NCBI GenBank assembly: GCA_036245525.1
Contig: BTPG01000004.1
Location: 231,692,187-231,756,186 of the forward strand
Source: Semisulcospira habei
Lineage: Eukaryota > Mollusca > Gastropoda > Semisulcospiridae
Direction of reading: 5' to 3'
DNA length: 64,000 nucleotides
A model generated the notes under the pieces. It had not been told where the DNA came from and did no database searches. It worked only from the letters and a program-made list of their open reading frames with translations. The translations under genes and the position numbers were made by a program. This document shows, piece by piece, positions 39,373 through 50,351 of the stretch. How positions within the stretch are numbered: position 1 is the stretch's first letter; every line of letters begins with the position of its first letter.

Positions 39373-39614
39373 TAAGTCCAAAAGGTATTTTCAAATGTAT
39401 GTGTTCATGTTTGTGTGTGTTTACATGGCGTGCGGCATATCTATGTTACATGCAGAGAGATGAATATTAGAGAGCGGACGGACACCTAAATCAATAATGC
39501 CGTATCGATAGTTATAAATCAGGGTAAATTACGTACGTAATTACGTTACGGTCCAGAATTTGTAATTTCCCGTTGTCACAGTTGGCGTTCCTGAGAAATA
39601 GCGACTACATCCTG

Positions 39615-39745
39615 TACACGCCACCCACCCCCCTACCCCCACACCCCACCCCCCACCAACCTCGCACACACACACACACACATACCCACCCCCTACCCCC
39701 ACCCCCCACCCCCCACCAACCTTGCACACACACACACACAAGCAC
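39615..39745. repeat. Two-unit minisatellite of about 62 bp
   Basis: Two tandem units share the pattern ccaccccctacccccac, caccaacct, then (CA)n. Reading frames over it are low complexity. Confidence 0.7.
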
Positions 39746-40352
39746 ACACAAACATATTAGGTCAAATTATTCCGTTCTGTGTCAACGCTTCAAATTTATG
39801 TCACTAAGCCACTAGGACAGATTTTTAATCTGGTACAAACATTAAAAATAGGCTTTTTTTCCAAATATGGAGCACCAAGTCGTTCCTAAAACAAATAAAA
39901 CTCTCCAAGTTAGTAGTTGTGTGGAGAAAAAATAATTTTGTTTCGACGTCTGTGTGAAGAAAAAGTTTTCACTCCACTCATCGTGACTGCTGCGATGCAT
40001 TTAAAATAAAAGACAAAACCCATAACTCTACTCCCAGTGAGAGACCTCAGTGATTTAAGTCACTATACACCCACTCTGTTTTACGAGTGTTTTTAGATCA
40101 CCAACTCACGCTAGGAGAAAATTGGGTGTGAGTGGTTAGTTTGAAACCGGATCAGGGACATTTGCGCTGTTGCGTGCGTTTATTGCCTTGTTTACCCAAC
40201 CAGAGCAGGAAGAGAATTAAGCCAGACAAGCTTTTGCGTATTCATTATATAACACCTGCTCTGTGAGTGAGTTTATTAGATTGCACCCCTTTCATAACCA
40301 GAAAGGCAAGCATAGTGTTTTGTACACACAGTTTATATATTGTGTTTTAAAA

Positions 40353-40957
40353 ATGAACTTAATGACTCTCGACCCACACTGTGGCTTATTTGTTGGTGCC
40401 ACGGGCTATGGAAAAACTGAATTTGTACTTAATCTATTACAAACAAGATACCTTCATCATTTTGAAAACATTGTGATATTCTGTCCTACTGTCAAACACA
40501 ACAAAGCTTATCACAACCGTTCATTCATTGGACTGACAACAACATTTACTTAGTTGATCCTGAGAAGAAACTAAATGACTACCTGCAGTATTTTTACAAG
40601 CAATTTGAAGGACAGCCAACCCTGTTCATAGTCGATGACTGCTCTGCAGATAAGGATATTGCTAAGAAGAGAAACACACTGGCAGAACTGGCCTTCAGTG
40701 GCAGACATGCAAACATTAGTGTTTGGATTCTCACTCAAAAATATAATGCTGTACTGAAAGATTTTCGTGAGCAGTTAAAGTTTATTTGTTTGTTTTACTG
40801 CAAAGATCGTGACAGCTTTGAAGACTGTCTCAGAGAGAACGATGTCATCCCCAACAAACACGAACGAGACATTGTGAAAAACAAACTGAAATCGACTAAG
40901 CATCTAAAGCTTATTTTAAAGACAGATCAGCCCACAGGGTATGGGTTAGTGAAATAA
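40353..40957 (+). pseudogene. Element B packaging ATPase, frameshifted
   Basis: The counterpart of 17632-18243. Walker A reads GATGYGKTE (Cys to Tyr before GKT compared with A) and Walker B reads LFIVDDCSA. One base is missing from a short T-run near 40532, shifting the frame after residue 60. The position of the premature stop in A is a sense codon here, so the two copies decayed independently. Upstream there is no capsid gene, only about 90 bp that weakly resembles A's ATPase leader. Confidence 0.85.
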
Positions 40958-40985
40958 TTTAGCCTTTTGGTTTTGTCCATAAAAA

Positions 40986-41384
40986 ATGATGGACAGGCAA
41001 AGCGGGTGAGCATTTGATATCACAGAGAGCTTCAGAGGTGTTGTGCATTTTTATGACTTAAAAACACAAGTTAAACATCCGTTTGAGCCTTTGATAAAAC
41101 TCTCAACACCAACGAAGATATACATGGCATTTAATGTAACTTTTGGATATTCTAATAGTCCACCACGTTATAATTACAAGACTGTTCATCTTAAGACACA
41201 AGATTTTATAGTTTATGTTGCTAACTGTGACTGGTTTGAGAGTATGTGTTTACACATATTCTACCATCTAAGTAAACAACATGATTATATTGAATTTGTT
41301 ACTGTCAATAAAGTGATATTACACCTGCAGCATGAGCACAAGACCTTAAGACACAAACCAGGAAAGTGGTTGATTTGTTGGTGA
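40986..41384 (+). pseudogene. Element B copy of the 125-residue protein, degraded
   Basis: The ORF from 41043 onward matches the 125-residue protein (LSTPTKIYMAFNVTF, YNYKTVHLKTQ, VNKVILHLQ). The start region has in-frame stops. Confidence 0.7.
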
Positions 41385-41490
41385 GTGAACTATATAAACT
41401 AAATTTGTTTATTGTAGGGATTACAGTCAATAAAGTGCTATTACACATGGTGTAATGTTTTCTATTTATTATTTTGTCGGACAAATAAAA

Positions 41491-44400
41491 ATGACGGACA
41501 ATGCCCAAAGCTTAAGAAACGTGTTTCACACAACAGACTTGCCTATATCCAACACTTACAGTGTCTATGAATCGATAGAAAGATCCTTTTTGGTCATACA
41601 AGATAACCTTCTTTCTGGTAGTGTAAAGATTCAGATTGTTGCTAAAATAGAATATACCAGGGTAGATGGTGAAGTGATTGTTTCGTATATCTCGACAAGA
41701 CAACACACAGTTAATTCAAAAGAGGAACTGGAAAAAGTGTTTAGAGAAAGACTGTTGCCTGACTTCTAGAAGCAATTGACAGAGCAAAAATGCAGGGATC
41801 TGGCTGGCACAAAGGCCGTGTACATGAACTGCAACTGAAGCAGTCAAGATATTATCCTATATTAGGCAAATCATGGTTGCCACTACCAATTGAGTTTGCA
41901 GACAAAAAGGCTGTCGTCAATGTTCAGAACAAAGATAATTTCTGTTTCATGTAGTGTGTGCTTGCCAAACTGCATTTTGTAAAAACAAAACCTGAACGTG
42001 TATCTAACTACACCAAATTTGAAAATGAACTCAACTTCAGTGGCATAGATTTTCCTGATAAGGTGGAGGATATAGATCTGTTTGAAAAACTAAATCCTGG
42101 GATATCTGTGAATATGTATGTATGGGATAATGAGTCTGAGAACAAGTTACAACCAATTAGAGTGTCACCAATTGCCCCAACCTACGGTCAGTCAGAAGAT
42201 AAGCATGTTGATATGTTACTAATAAGCTCTGGCTCAGGTGATAACTTTCACTACACAATTATTAGGAGTATGTCACGACTAATTCACAACCATGTATCAA
42301 AACACAATGGCAAATAGGAAGTATGTAAAAGATGCTTACAAAGGTTCTCCTCTATAAAAGTGGCACATAAACATACCCTGCACTGTAGGTCAGCTGATGA
42401 CATTCAAACAATACTTAGGTATCCTTGATCCTGGTAGCAAGGTATATTTCAAGAACTATGTTAATCAGCAAAAGCTGCCGTTTGTAGTGTATGCTGATTT
42501 TGAATCACTGGTTGTGCCATATGAGCATCCTGTTCCAGAATCATTACCAAAGACTGTAAAATTGAGTGATCAAGTGGTGTGTTCTTTCGGATATATTCTT
42601 GTTAGGTCAGATGGCCAGCATACAGAACCTGTTATCTACAGAGGTGAAAATGCAGCAGCTGAGTTTTTAACAGAAATGAGACAACTGTATAGTCAGGTAG
42701 TCTTCTTCTTCTTCTTGGCTGGACTTCGCGAACGAAGATTTTATAGGAGTTGCCCACGACGTCTGCAGGCTTGTTCGTGGCTGCGGAGGCCAATCCGGGA
42801 CAGGCAGGTTCGACCGCAGTGGCTGCAGGGGAAGGTATGGCCAGAGTTCTGAGTTGCGGCATCTCTGTTCTTTCTCCTGAGCCGCTTGTCCTTAAGGCTA
42901 GCTCTGCGAGAGTCCTCAAAGGAGACAGCTGCCTTGTAAATAGTGGAGCGCCAGTCAGGTAGTACATTATTTGGAAAAGTGTCAGATGTCTTTGTTGATG
43001 ACAGAAGAAGACAAACAGAATTTTGATGCAGCAGTGATGTGTTGGATTTGTGAACAACCTTTAGGAGGTTGTGATAAAGTTCGTGACCATGACCACATAA
43101 CTGGGCGTTACAGAGGTGCTGCCCATTGTGATTGTAACTTGAAATTAAAAATAGATCCCAAGGCATATAAGTTGCCTATCTTTTTCCACAATCTCAAGGG
43201 GTATGATTCACATATTATCATGCAGGCTGTGGATGAGTCTTACAAAAAAATTAGTTGTATTGCCCAGACAACTGAGAAATACTTGACTTTTAGGCTGGAC
43301 AATAAATTAGCATTTTATGACTCCATGCAACATTTGTCTTTAGGGCTTGCTAGTCTTGCAGAAGGACTGACTGAGTATCCAATAACAAGTAAATATTTTG
43401 AGCCAGACTTGATTAAGAAAGGAGTGTATCCGTACGAGTACATCAGTGACTGGGTTGTGTTCGAGGAAAGGAGACTGCCACCAAAAGAGAAATTTTATTC
43501 CACACTAAATGGTAAAGGTATTTCTGACTCCGATTACCAGCATGCACTTTATGCATGGGGTAAACTAAGGTGTGAAACGATTGGTGATTACCATGACCAA
43601 TACTTGAAAGCTGATGTTTGCTTGCTTGCAGACGTATTTGAAAGTTATCGTGAAAAGGGTTTGTTACACTACAGACTTGACCCTGCTTGCTACATAACTA
43701 GTCCTGGCATGACATGGGATGCATTTTTAAAATCCAGTAAGATATCTATAGACCTGTTGTCGGATCATACGATGGGTGAAATGGTGGAACGTGGATTGAG
43801 GGGAAGCATTAGTATTGCAGCGAACAATTATGCCAGAGCCAACAATAAATATCTGGACGACCTTGGGTTTGACCCCTCAAGGTCAAGGTCATTCATTACG
43901 TACTTGGACGCTAACAATTTGTATGGGTTCGCGATGTGTGAATTATTGCCCTTGGAAAACTTGTGTCTGTATGATTTGTCACAGTATGACATAACACAGT
44001 TAACAAATTATATTATGACTCATGGCCGGAATGATGCAAAGGGTTGGATCTTTGAAGTAGACCTGGAGTACCCACACCACCTACATGATTACCACAATGA
44101 TTATATCCGTTGGCTGTTGAGAAAATGAGTATGACGGGTAAAAAAGTAGACACCAAACTTGTGCCAAATTTGAATGACAAATTCAATTACGTTTGTCACT
44201 TTCGCTTGTTACAGTTTTACATCAGACATGGGTTAGTACTAAAGAAAGTTCACAGGGGTATTCAATTTGAGCAAAGTGCTTTCATGAAAGATTATATAAT
44301 GAAGAACACAACATTGCGTGCGAGGGACGGCAACACTGCATTTGACAAAGACTTCGTTAAGCTTATGAACAATGCCTGTTTTGGCAAGACTATGGAAGAT

Positions 44401-45200
44401 CTTCATCACCGCAAAGATGTGAGACTGGTCACAACTGAATTGGGTGCAATTAAACTTCCAGGCAAGCCACAGTACACAGGGTACAAGGAGTTTCATTCAT
44501 CATTGTATGCAGTGTCACTCAAAAAAAAGATTGTCAAACTGGACAAGCCAGTATTCATTGGTATGGCAATACTCGAGTTATCAAAATTATTGATGCTTGA
44601 ATTTTATTATGATTACTTCAAACCAAAGTATCCTGAGTGCCGTCTGCTATACACTGACACTGACCCTATGATCATTGACGTGCCTACTGAAGACTTTTAT
44701 GCAGACATGAAAACAGAGTTACATATGTATGACACGTCTGACTACCCTATGGATCACCCGCTGTTTAGCACACAAAATAAGAAAGTGCCTGGTAAGTTTA
44801 AAGATGAACTAAATGGTGTGCCAATAGTTGAGTATGTTGAACTGAGATCAAAAATGTATTCTATACTGCACCAGAAGGGCAGTCAGTCCAAAGCCAAAGG
44901 TATCAAGAAAACAGTGATAAAAAATAAAGACATCCGTCATGAACACTACAAGCAAGTATTAGATGGAGAACTAATGCCTGATTATCCAAACAAGACACTG
45001 AGGTCAAATAGACACAATATTGAAATGATCCAAACACATAAAAATCTCTAGCAGTAGGGGACACAAAACGAGTGTTTCACACTAAGGAAAAGGCTTATGC
45101 ACATGGGCATTACAGGCTCAAGTTATCTGAAGAAATAGCTGATAAACTGGTTGATGAACTAATCAATGAATTAGTTGATGAAATGATTAAAAATGCGTAG
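41491..45200 (+). pseudogene. Element B protein-primed DNA polymerase B, broken
   Basis: The gene starts MTDNAQS after gacaaataaaa. Exonuclease and polymerase motifs match those of A: YADFESL, RDHDHITGRYRGAAH, NLKGYDSH, LDANNLYGFAM, NNACFGK. Motif C reads LLYTDTDPMIID, with Ser of DTDS replaced by Pro. Breaks: stops at 41767, 41952 and 42315; a frameshift near 42397; a LINE insertion at 42702-42952; a frameshift near 44110; and another near 45050. The region 42971-44128 remains open for 385 codons. It ends convergent with, and overlapping, the integrase. Confidence 0.88.
42702..42952 (-). mobile_element. 5'-truncated RT LINE fragment in element B polymerase
   Basis: This 251-bp 3' fragment of the same LINE as 33494-35937 ends in (AAG)n on the minus strand. 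It is bordered by the 11-bp duplication AGTCAGGTAGT (42691-42701 and 42953-42963). Confidence 0.88.
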
Positions 45201-46151
45201 CATTGTCTGGAGGAATAATTTGTAATTCTTCTCTGACAAATGCCCTTTGTGGGGCAGGCTCAGAGATATAATATATTGATGCGTTAGTGCCGGGGACTAT
45301 TTTTTTTATATTGTGGACAGACGTAGACCAAATTGGATCAGTTGCCCTACGTTTGACGTCATTCTTGGCTTCACCGGGTTGATACAAATATCTGACCTGT
45401 TTTGTAAACAAGCTTGTGTCTGGAGGTGTTGTTTTTATTTCTGACCCTGATAGCATTGTTTTTAATTTAATAGCATCAACAGGTTTAGGGTGACCTTCAT
45501 TATTCATTGCTTTTATCACAGATGGTAATCTCTTAACCCACTCAGTGTTCCGGGTGTCATGCATGAGTTCCTTAGAATACTGATAGCTGAAAAGTCTCTC
45601 TAATAATTGTTTGTTAAAGTTCTCAACAATTGCCTGTGATCTGTGCATGCCCGGTATGCCTCGCCGCACTAGCACTCCATGCTTTGCAAATAACTGATTA
45701 ACAGCGCCTTTAAATTCAGACCCGTCATCAACCTGCACAAGCATGGGAAATTTTAAAGGACCACGACTATATATCTTTGTTAGTGCAGTGGCCACTGTTA
45801 CAGCATTTTTGTCAGTTATGGGTTCAGCGTCCTTATACCTTGAAGCTATGTCGACAACAGTTAATGCATACTTGTATCGTTTCTTTCTTATTGTATCATG
45901 CGGCAAGAACAGAAGATCCATTTGATGGGTGTCATTATGGAATAGTGTTTACAAAATGAGGTCTTGTTATTTTTTTTGGAGCAGGAAGATATATTTGCAA
46001 AATAGCCTGTTTTTTTGAGCCACTGTTTTATTTGGTCGAGTGTAACATCACTGCCCACAGCTACATGTAATTTTTCTATTGCGGTTTTTCCTTTCCAGTA
46101 ACCAACAGGAGAGTAATATATTTTTGATAGTTTTGCTCCGACTTCGATCAT
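45187..46151 (-). pseudogene. Element B integrase, one main frameshift
   Basis: From 45921 the frame is open through catalytic D, D and E (MDLLFLPHD; VQVDDGSEF; AIVENFN) to the C-terminal chromo/SH3-like end (FVREELQIIPPDN). The N-terminal HTH-like part (TLDQIKQWLKK) is in another frame, with a shift around 45930-46030. The A-specific TGA is leucine here. The start at 46151 is at the same place as in A. Confidence 0.86.
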
Positions 46152-46569
46152 TTCTTCTAGCAATAAAAACTCCTGTAAAATAAACAAATGTCATTCCTAC
46201 TAGTACAAATATTATTTCTCCATTTCTTTGTTCTGGGCTTGGCTGGTAGTAGTTGCTAAGTTTTGGTTGCGGGATGGACATGTCTTTGCCAGTAACAAGA
46301 AAGTATTCTTTGATCATGTCGTCGACATTTGAAAATGTATGCTGTGCATGACCTTCAAGCCTGAGTTTTTCATTGATGAAATCAAGTTTCTCAATTCTTG
46401 CTTTCCGTAATCTTGTTGAGCTTGATCTATTTTTTTCAGATGCCTCATTGTGATGCTTCATTTCTTCTGGTGATTCCTCTCTACCCATTTTTGAAAAGAG
46501 GTAGTTTGATCCACTAAATGACAATGCATTAACAACAGCCCCACCAATCATAATAGCTATTGTTGCCAA
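46048..46569 (-). pseudogene. Element B copy of the 144-residue membrane protein
   Basis: The N-terminal helix and C-terminal hydrophobic helix are retained (IIFVLVGMTFVYFTGVFIA). A short local shift alters residues about 47-56, and the normal stop is lost, so the frame runs into the integrase region. Confidence 0.75.
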
Positions 46570-46578
46570 AGTTTTTAT

Positions 46579-46809
46579 TTACATAGAAACATTTTCTGGA
46601 ATAATTCCTTGATTGACGAGAAGGTCTTTTGTGGCAATCGATGCTGTGACAACTGCTACTAGCTTAGCACTGTCTTCGAAGTCTAATCTACTCATGTCTG
46701 CTGATTTCATTTTGAGAAGACTTTTCCCCAGCATAGAATAAGCAACGGTTAGCCCGCTTATTACGGCAGAGTGATAGACGAGGTTCATTATGTTCTTTGT
46801 GTCGCTCAT
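46579..46809 (-). CDS. Element B copy of the 76-residue protein, intact
   Basis: Same length and near-identical to 8918-9148 (MSDTKNIMNLVYHS; IIPENVSM). It is one of the best conserved genes between the copies. Confidence 0.78.
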   Translation of the reverse strand: MSDTKNIMNLVYHSAVISGLTVAYSMLGKSLLKMKSADMSRLDFEDSAKLVAVVTASIATKDLLVNQGIIPENVSM

Positions 46810-46845
46810 TTTCTTATACCACAAAAATTAAAATAATAAATTTAT

Positions 46846-47299
46846 TTACTGCATGTAAAATGGGTCCACGGCTTTGGGTGTTGCTGGTAATGTGGCGACT
46901 TCTTCTTTTGTTTTTGGAGTGCTTGATTTTTTAGACACTGTTTGAGTCTGTGGTTTGTATTTTTTGTATAATTGGTAACCTACGTAACCAAATCCGAGAA
47001 CAAATCAAGCAACTATATATTTTGTTGTTTTGGGTTTAGACTCAGTTGTTTGTCTCTCACTTTGTTGGGGGTGTGTTGGCCCTGGTGGTAGTGACACTTG
47101 CGCTGGGGTTGGAGCTGTTGATGGTGGGTCAGTTACATGAGACTTTTCTGTTAATGCTTGAAGCTGTAATTTTTTTTTGTCTGTTATATTCACCTAATCT
47201 TTTCCCAGCCTCTATTCGACCTGGACTTTTAACCTTAGTCACCGTTTGAACTTGTGCCAAGACAGGACTCTGATGTGGAGTCATCTGGGTCTTGTCCAT
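46846..47299 (-). pseudogene. Element B copy of the Pro-rich membrane protein, broken
   Basis: This is the counterpart of 8402-8881. A nonsense codon lies at the membrane segment (near 47007), and a slip occurs in a poly-A coding run near 47170. The collagen-like PSG run of A is absent. Confidence 0.7.
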
Positions 47300-47756
47300 T
47301 TTCTTCTAATTTAAAATTTATTTTAGAAAAATCAATATGACTACTAGTAACAAGTAAGGTTACCACAGATGCAAGGTAATTCCCAAACTTGTAAAACATA
47401 AGGCATGCTAATTTGCCTATTGAACTTGAAACTATGGGGTTGCTTTCTAGATCATGTGAAAGGCTGTCACTATCAACAGGTAGGAAGTGACTCACAGCTT
47501 TTGTGTATAGGCAGACAAGAGATCGACTCAAATCACGTGTCATTAGTGAACTAATGTGATTTTCATATTTTGAATGTAGTTTGATTAGCTCATCACAGGT
47601 AAGAGATTCTATGTCTTCTGTCATGTATTGTTTACCAAGAAAAGCTTTTGATTTTCCGGAAACAACTACAGAGAGAAGACGTTTTTTTTTCGAGTCTAAG
47701 TCTTTGTTTTCTACAGCACAGATATCGCTTAGAAGAAGTAATTCATCTTGGTTCAT
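47235..47756 (-). CDS. Element B copy of the 179-residue protein (173 codons), intact
   Basis: It has the same start (MNQDELLLL) and the same central text (YMTEDIESLT) as 7942-8481, and overlaps the next gene in the same way. Its tail is shorter. Confidence 0.76.
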   Translation of the reverse strand: MNQDELLLLSDICAVENKDLDSKKKRLLSVVVSGKSKAFLGKQYMTEDIESLTCDELIKLHSKYENHISSLMTRDLSRSLVCLYTKAVSHFLPVDSDSLSHDLESNPIVSSSIGKLACLMFYKFGNYLASVVTLLVTSSHIDFSKINFKLEENGQDPDDSTSESCLGTSSNGD

Positions 47757-47760
47757 TTTA

Positions 47761-47975
47761 TAATGAAAAATAAAAAAAATAACACAGCTTTGCTTGGACC
47801 TGTGAATAACTTATGATCTTACTTGATAACTAATTTCAAAGTTACCTACAACTTACAAGTAACTTTGACGTTAACTTTGAAGTTAGTTGTCACAAGTTCT
47901 TATAAGTTCTTGACTTCAGACAATAAGACACTCGGTCAGATTTCTCAAGTTACAAAGACAACAAGAAAACTTTTT
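47761..47975. promoter_or_regulatory. Element B junction spacer with palindromic units
   Basis: This 215-bp spacer links what are the two opposite ends of element A. It keeps A's right subterminal units (aagaacttataagaactt, agttacttgtaagttg, aaatctgaccgag) and A's left gene leader, but has no TIR sequence. Confidence 0.6.
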
Positions 47976-48059
47976 TTAGTAGTACTCTGGTGGTGGAGCT
48001 GATGGCGTCAATTGAGCAGGCATAAAAGGCATGACATTGTTTTGCAAAGAGTTTGACAA
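47976..48059 (-). CDS. Element B copy of the PSAPPPEY micro-ORF
   Basis: The frame ends PSAPPPEYY-stop. The codon equivalent to A's start is TTG; the first ATG is at 48030-48032. Upstream residues diverge (MPFMPAQLT) while the tail is unchanged. Confidence 0.55.
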   Translation of the reverse strand: MSNSLQNNVMPFMPAQLTPSAPPPEYY

Positions 48060-48079
48060 ATTTATTAAACAATTGATTT

Positions 48080-48712
48080 TTACTTGCTTAAAAGTCCTTG
48101 AACATTTTTTATAGTTTTTTCCATCCCTATTTTTTTCCTTCCTCGAAAAAAGATTTCTTTAGCTCTTCAATGTTTACGGGTTTATTACGCATCTTATTTT
48201 GTATTTCAGATTTCTGTTGTTTGTAATTCGTCAAATCATCCTGGACTCTCTTAAATTCGTGTTCATCAATTTTATTATCTTCCATAGCCTTACTGATAAT
48301 AAGTTTCATACTGCTCAGCTCAGCTGCTGCTAGCGTACTCAAGGCTTCATGCTTTTGCAACTTTCTATGAAATTTTGTTAAGGGCTTTCATACCAAAGAA
48401 TGCCATGCATGTGGCAATGCTAACACATTCAATAGCAATTCCTATGGCACTTCCCACTCCCGTAGCAAACAGAGCTAAACCAGTGGTAGATAATCCGACT
48501 GAAACCACACTCACGACCATTGATGTGTTGTGTACAGAATTGAAAACTGTTTTGTAATGGCATTTACACCGGGAGTATTTTGCTTGTTCTACTTCCAAAT
48601 ACTTCAACGCTTCAGTAATATTTATTAAACGGAATGAGTCTGCCTGTAATCTTTCATCACGCACAATAGGTTCAGGTGGTTCAGGTGGTATTTGAGGATA
48701 CAGTGGTAGCAT
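48080..48712 (-). pseudogene. Element B copy of the 231-residue membrane protein, frameshifted
   Basis: The first part (48365-48712) holds the hydrophobic hairpin and the second (48127-48360) the EF-like helix and coil. They are in different frames near 48362, and the tail has a further break. Confidence 0.75.
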
Positions 48713-48732
48713 TTTTATGGCAAATATTTTTT

Positions 48733-49602
48733 TTAATCTTCTAATTTATTTTGCAACTCTTCAAAGGTATACAATTTGCTAGCGTAATAAAATGAAACAA
48801 GATCTATGTGTTCCAGGTTTATGAAACTTAGACGAACAAAAATTTGTTTATCGATCACTACCTTAACAGCAGGAACACTACTCGAAACTTCAAAATCTGT
48901 ATTGATTTTTTTTGTAGCAATAACAACCTTTGTTGACTCTGCTACTGTGCTATCCCATGTAAGTTTGATTCCCTGTGCGATATCTGCTTCTTTCACAGCT
49001 TCCACAGATCTTATGAGAATTTCAAAAACTATTGTCGCATCTCTATCTATGGTAAAATTTGCTGGTACGAAAGAAATAGAAGTATCTGTTCTACCCTTTC
49101 TATTTGTAAGAAGATACCTTCGTTTTCCATACTCTTGAAGTTTTAGTTTTTCTCTGCTATTGGTTTCGGAATAGCTTGGCACAAGACTTACAAGCATTGG
49201 CTCAGAGTTAACAACTTTTCTAAATACTAAGGCACCTTCATCAGTAAAATAAACATAAGGACTGATAAAAACAAACTTTATGTCCCATACAATGGGAATA
49301 GATGCAAGCGGAACAGGGGTAGGAATAATTACCCATTTATTACCCACATGTTTTAAGCTGTAGAGCACATTACTTACAGGAGTAGGAACAGTAACATCAT
49401 GAAGCTGACTAAGTTTAAGAAACGAGCCATCTTTTACATCTTCAATTACCTTTCATTTGTACAATCCAACGGACACAAGTTCAAGGCCATACACCTCTCC
49501 TACCTCACCTTCTTTATCAAAATCTTGCACGTCAGCCAAATCTTTCAACTCTATTGATGGACATGCAACAGGAATAATTCTCGGCTTTGGACCAGCACTC
49601 AT
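48733..49602 (-). pseudogene. Element B copy of the 291-residue beta-rich protein
   Basis: The C-terminal 211 codons are open. The N-terminal part (start at 49602, MSAGPKP) is separated by stops near 49380-49450. Confidence 0.75.
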
Positions 49603-49624
49603 TTTTATAAAACAAAAATAAAAT

Positions 49625-50327
49625 TTATTTCACTTCCAACACTACAGTAAAATCATGCATCTGAACTGGTTTACCATCCTGATTAGTTACAGATAAACAC
49701 AGTGATTCAAAGAAACAAGAACCTAATTTTTTAAACTGCAAATTAGGAAATCTAGCAACCACACTTTCACAATATGGGGCAGTTCCAGTCGGCAAGCATC
49801 TTAACAAAGTTGAAGGCTTTCCATTGTGTACATTTTCAGTAGTGTTCAGTTGTTTTAAATAAATATTTAGCACTGTGTGTACTGACAAATGAACAGTTAT
49901 TCTTGGTTTTTTGGTGATAGTAGACGTCCATCTGATTGTGACCAATCTTCGTCTGGATGTGTTATTTTTTACCTAAAAAAACAAGTAATAATAAAAGACT
50001 AATTTATAAAGAAAACTGACCACTTTTCGGAAATTCAATTGTAACAAGTAAATTAGCTGGGTTTAAAGTTGCTTTAATTTTAAATTCATTTTGAAGCCAT
50101 TCAGCTAAAGTACAAAAGTCATAATATCCAGCTCGTAAAATATCACCCTTTTCTAAACCATCAAGAGTTCCACTTACAGAATAATTGTTATCATCTGTTA
50201 CATTAAACCACTTTACTCTATAAAACATTTCATGGATAGCTACAGCCTTGCTACCATCATGATTATTAATCCCATTAGTTAACCACACTGGTTTGCTTGT
50301 GTCAAGATTTGATAAGTTTATAAACAT
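49625..50327 (-). pseudogene. Element B copy of the penton-like candidate, broken
   Basis: Two open pieces (50339-50004 and 49945-49625) match the halves seen at 22062-22760. A stop and spacer separate them. Confidence 0.65.
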
Positions 50328-50351
50328 TTTTATTATCACATATAAAAAAGG

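Larger units (their letters stand above)
37355..40352. other. Intergenic region with MITEs and minisatellite
   Basis: The region has a GT-repeat at about 37376-37440, hairpin MITE copies at 38070-38155, 38496-38637 and 39167-39372, and a C-rich/CA minisatellite at 39615-39745. The last 350 bp leads to the truncated edge of element B. No gene is supported. Confidence 0.55.

Noticed and set aside
39573..39815. 80-codon Pro/His/Thr ORF
   Set aside because: It is low-complexity minisatellite translation.
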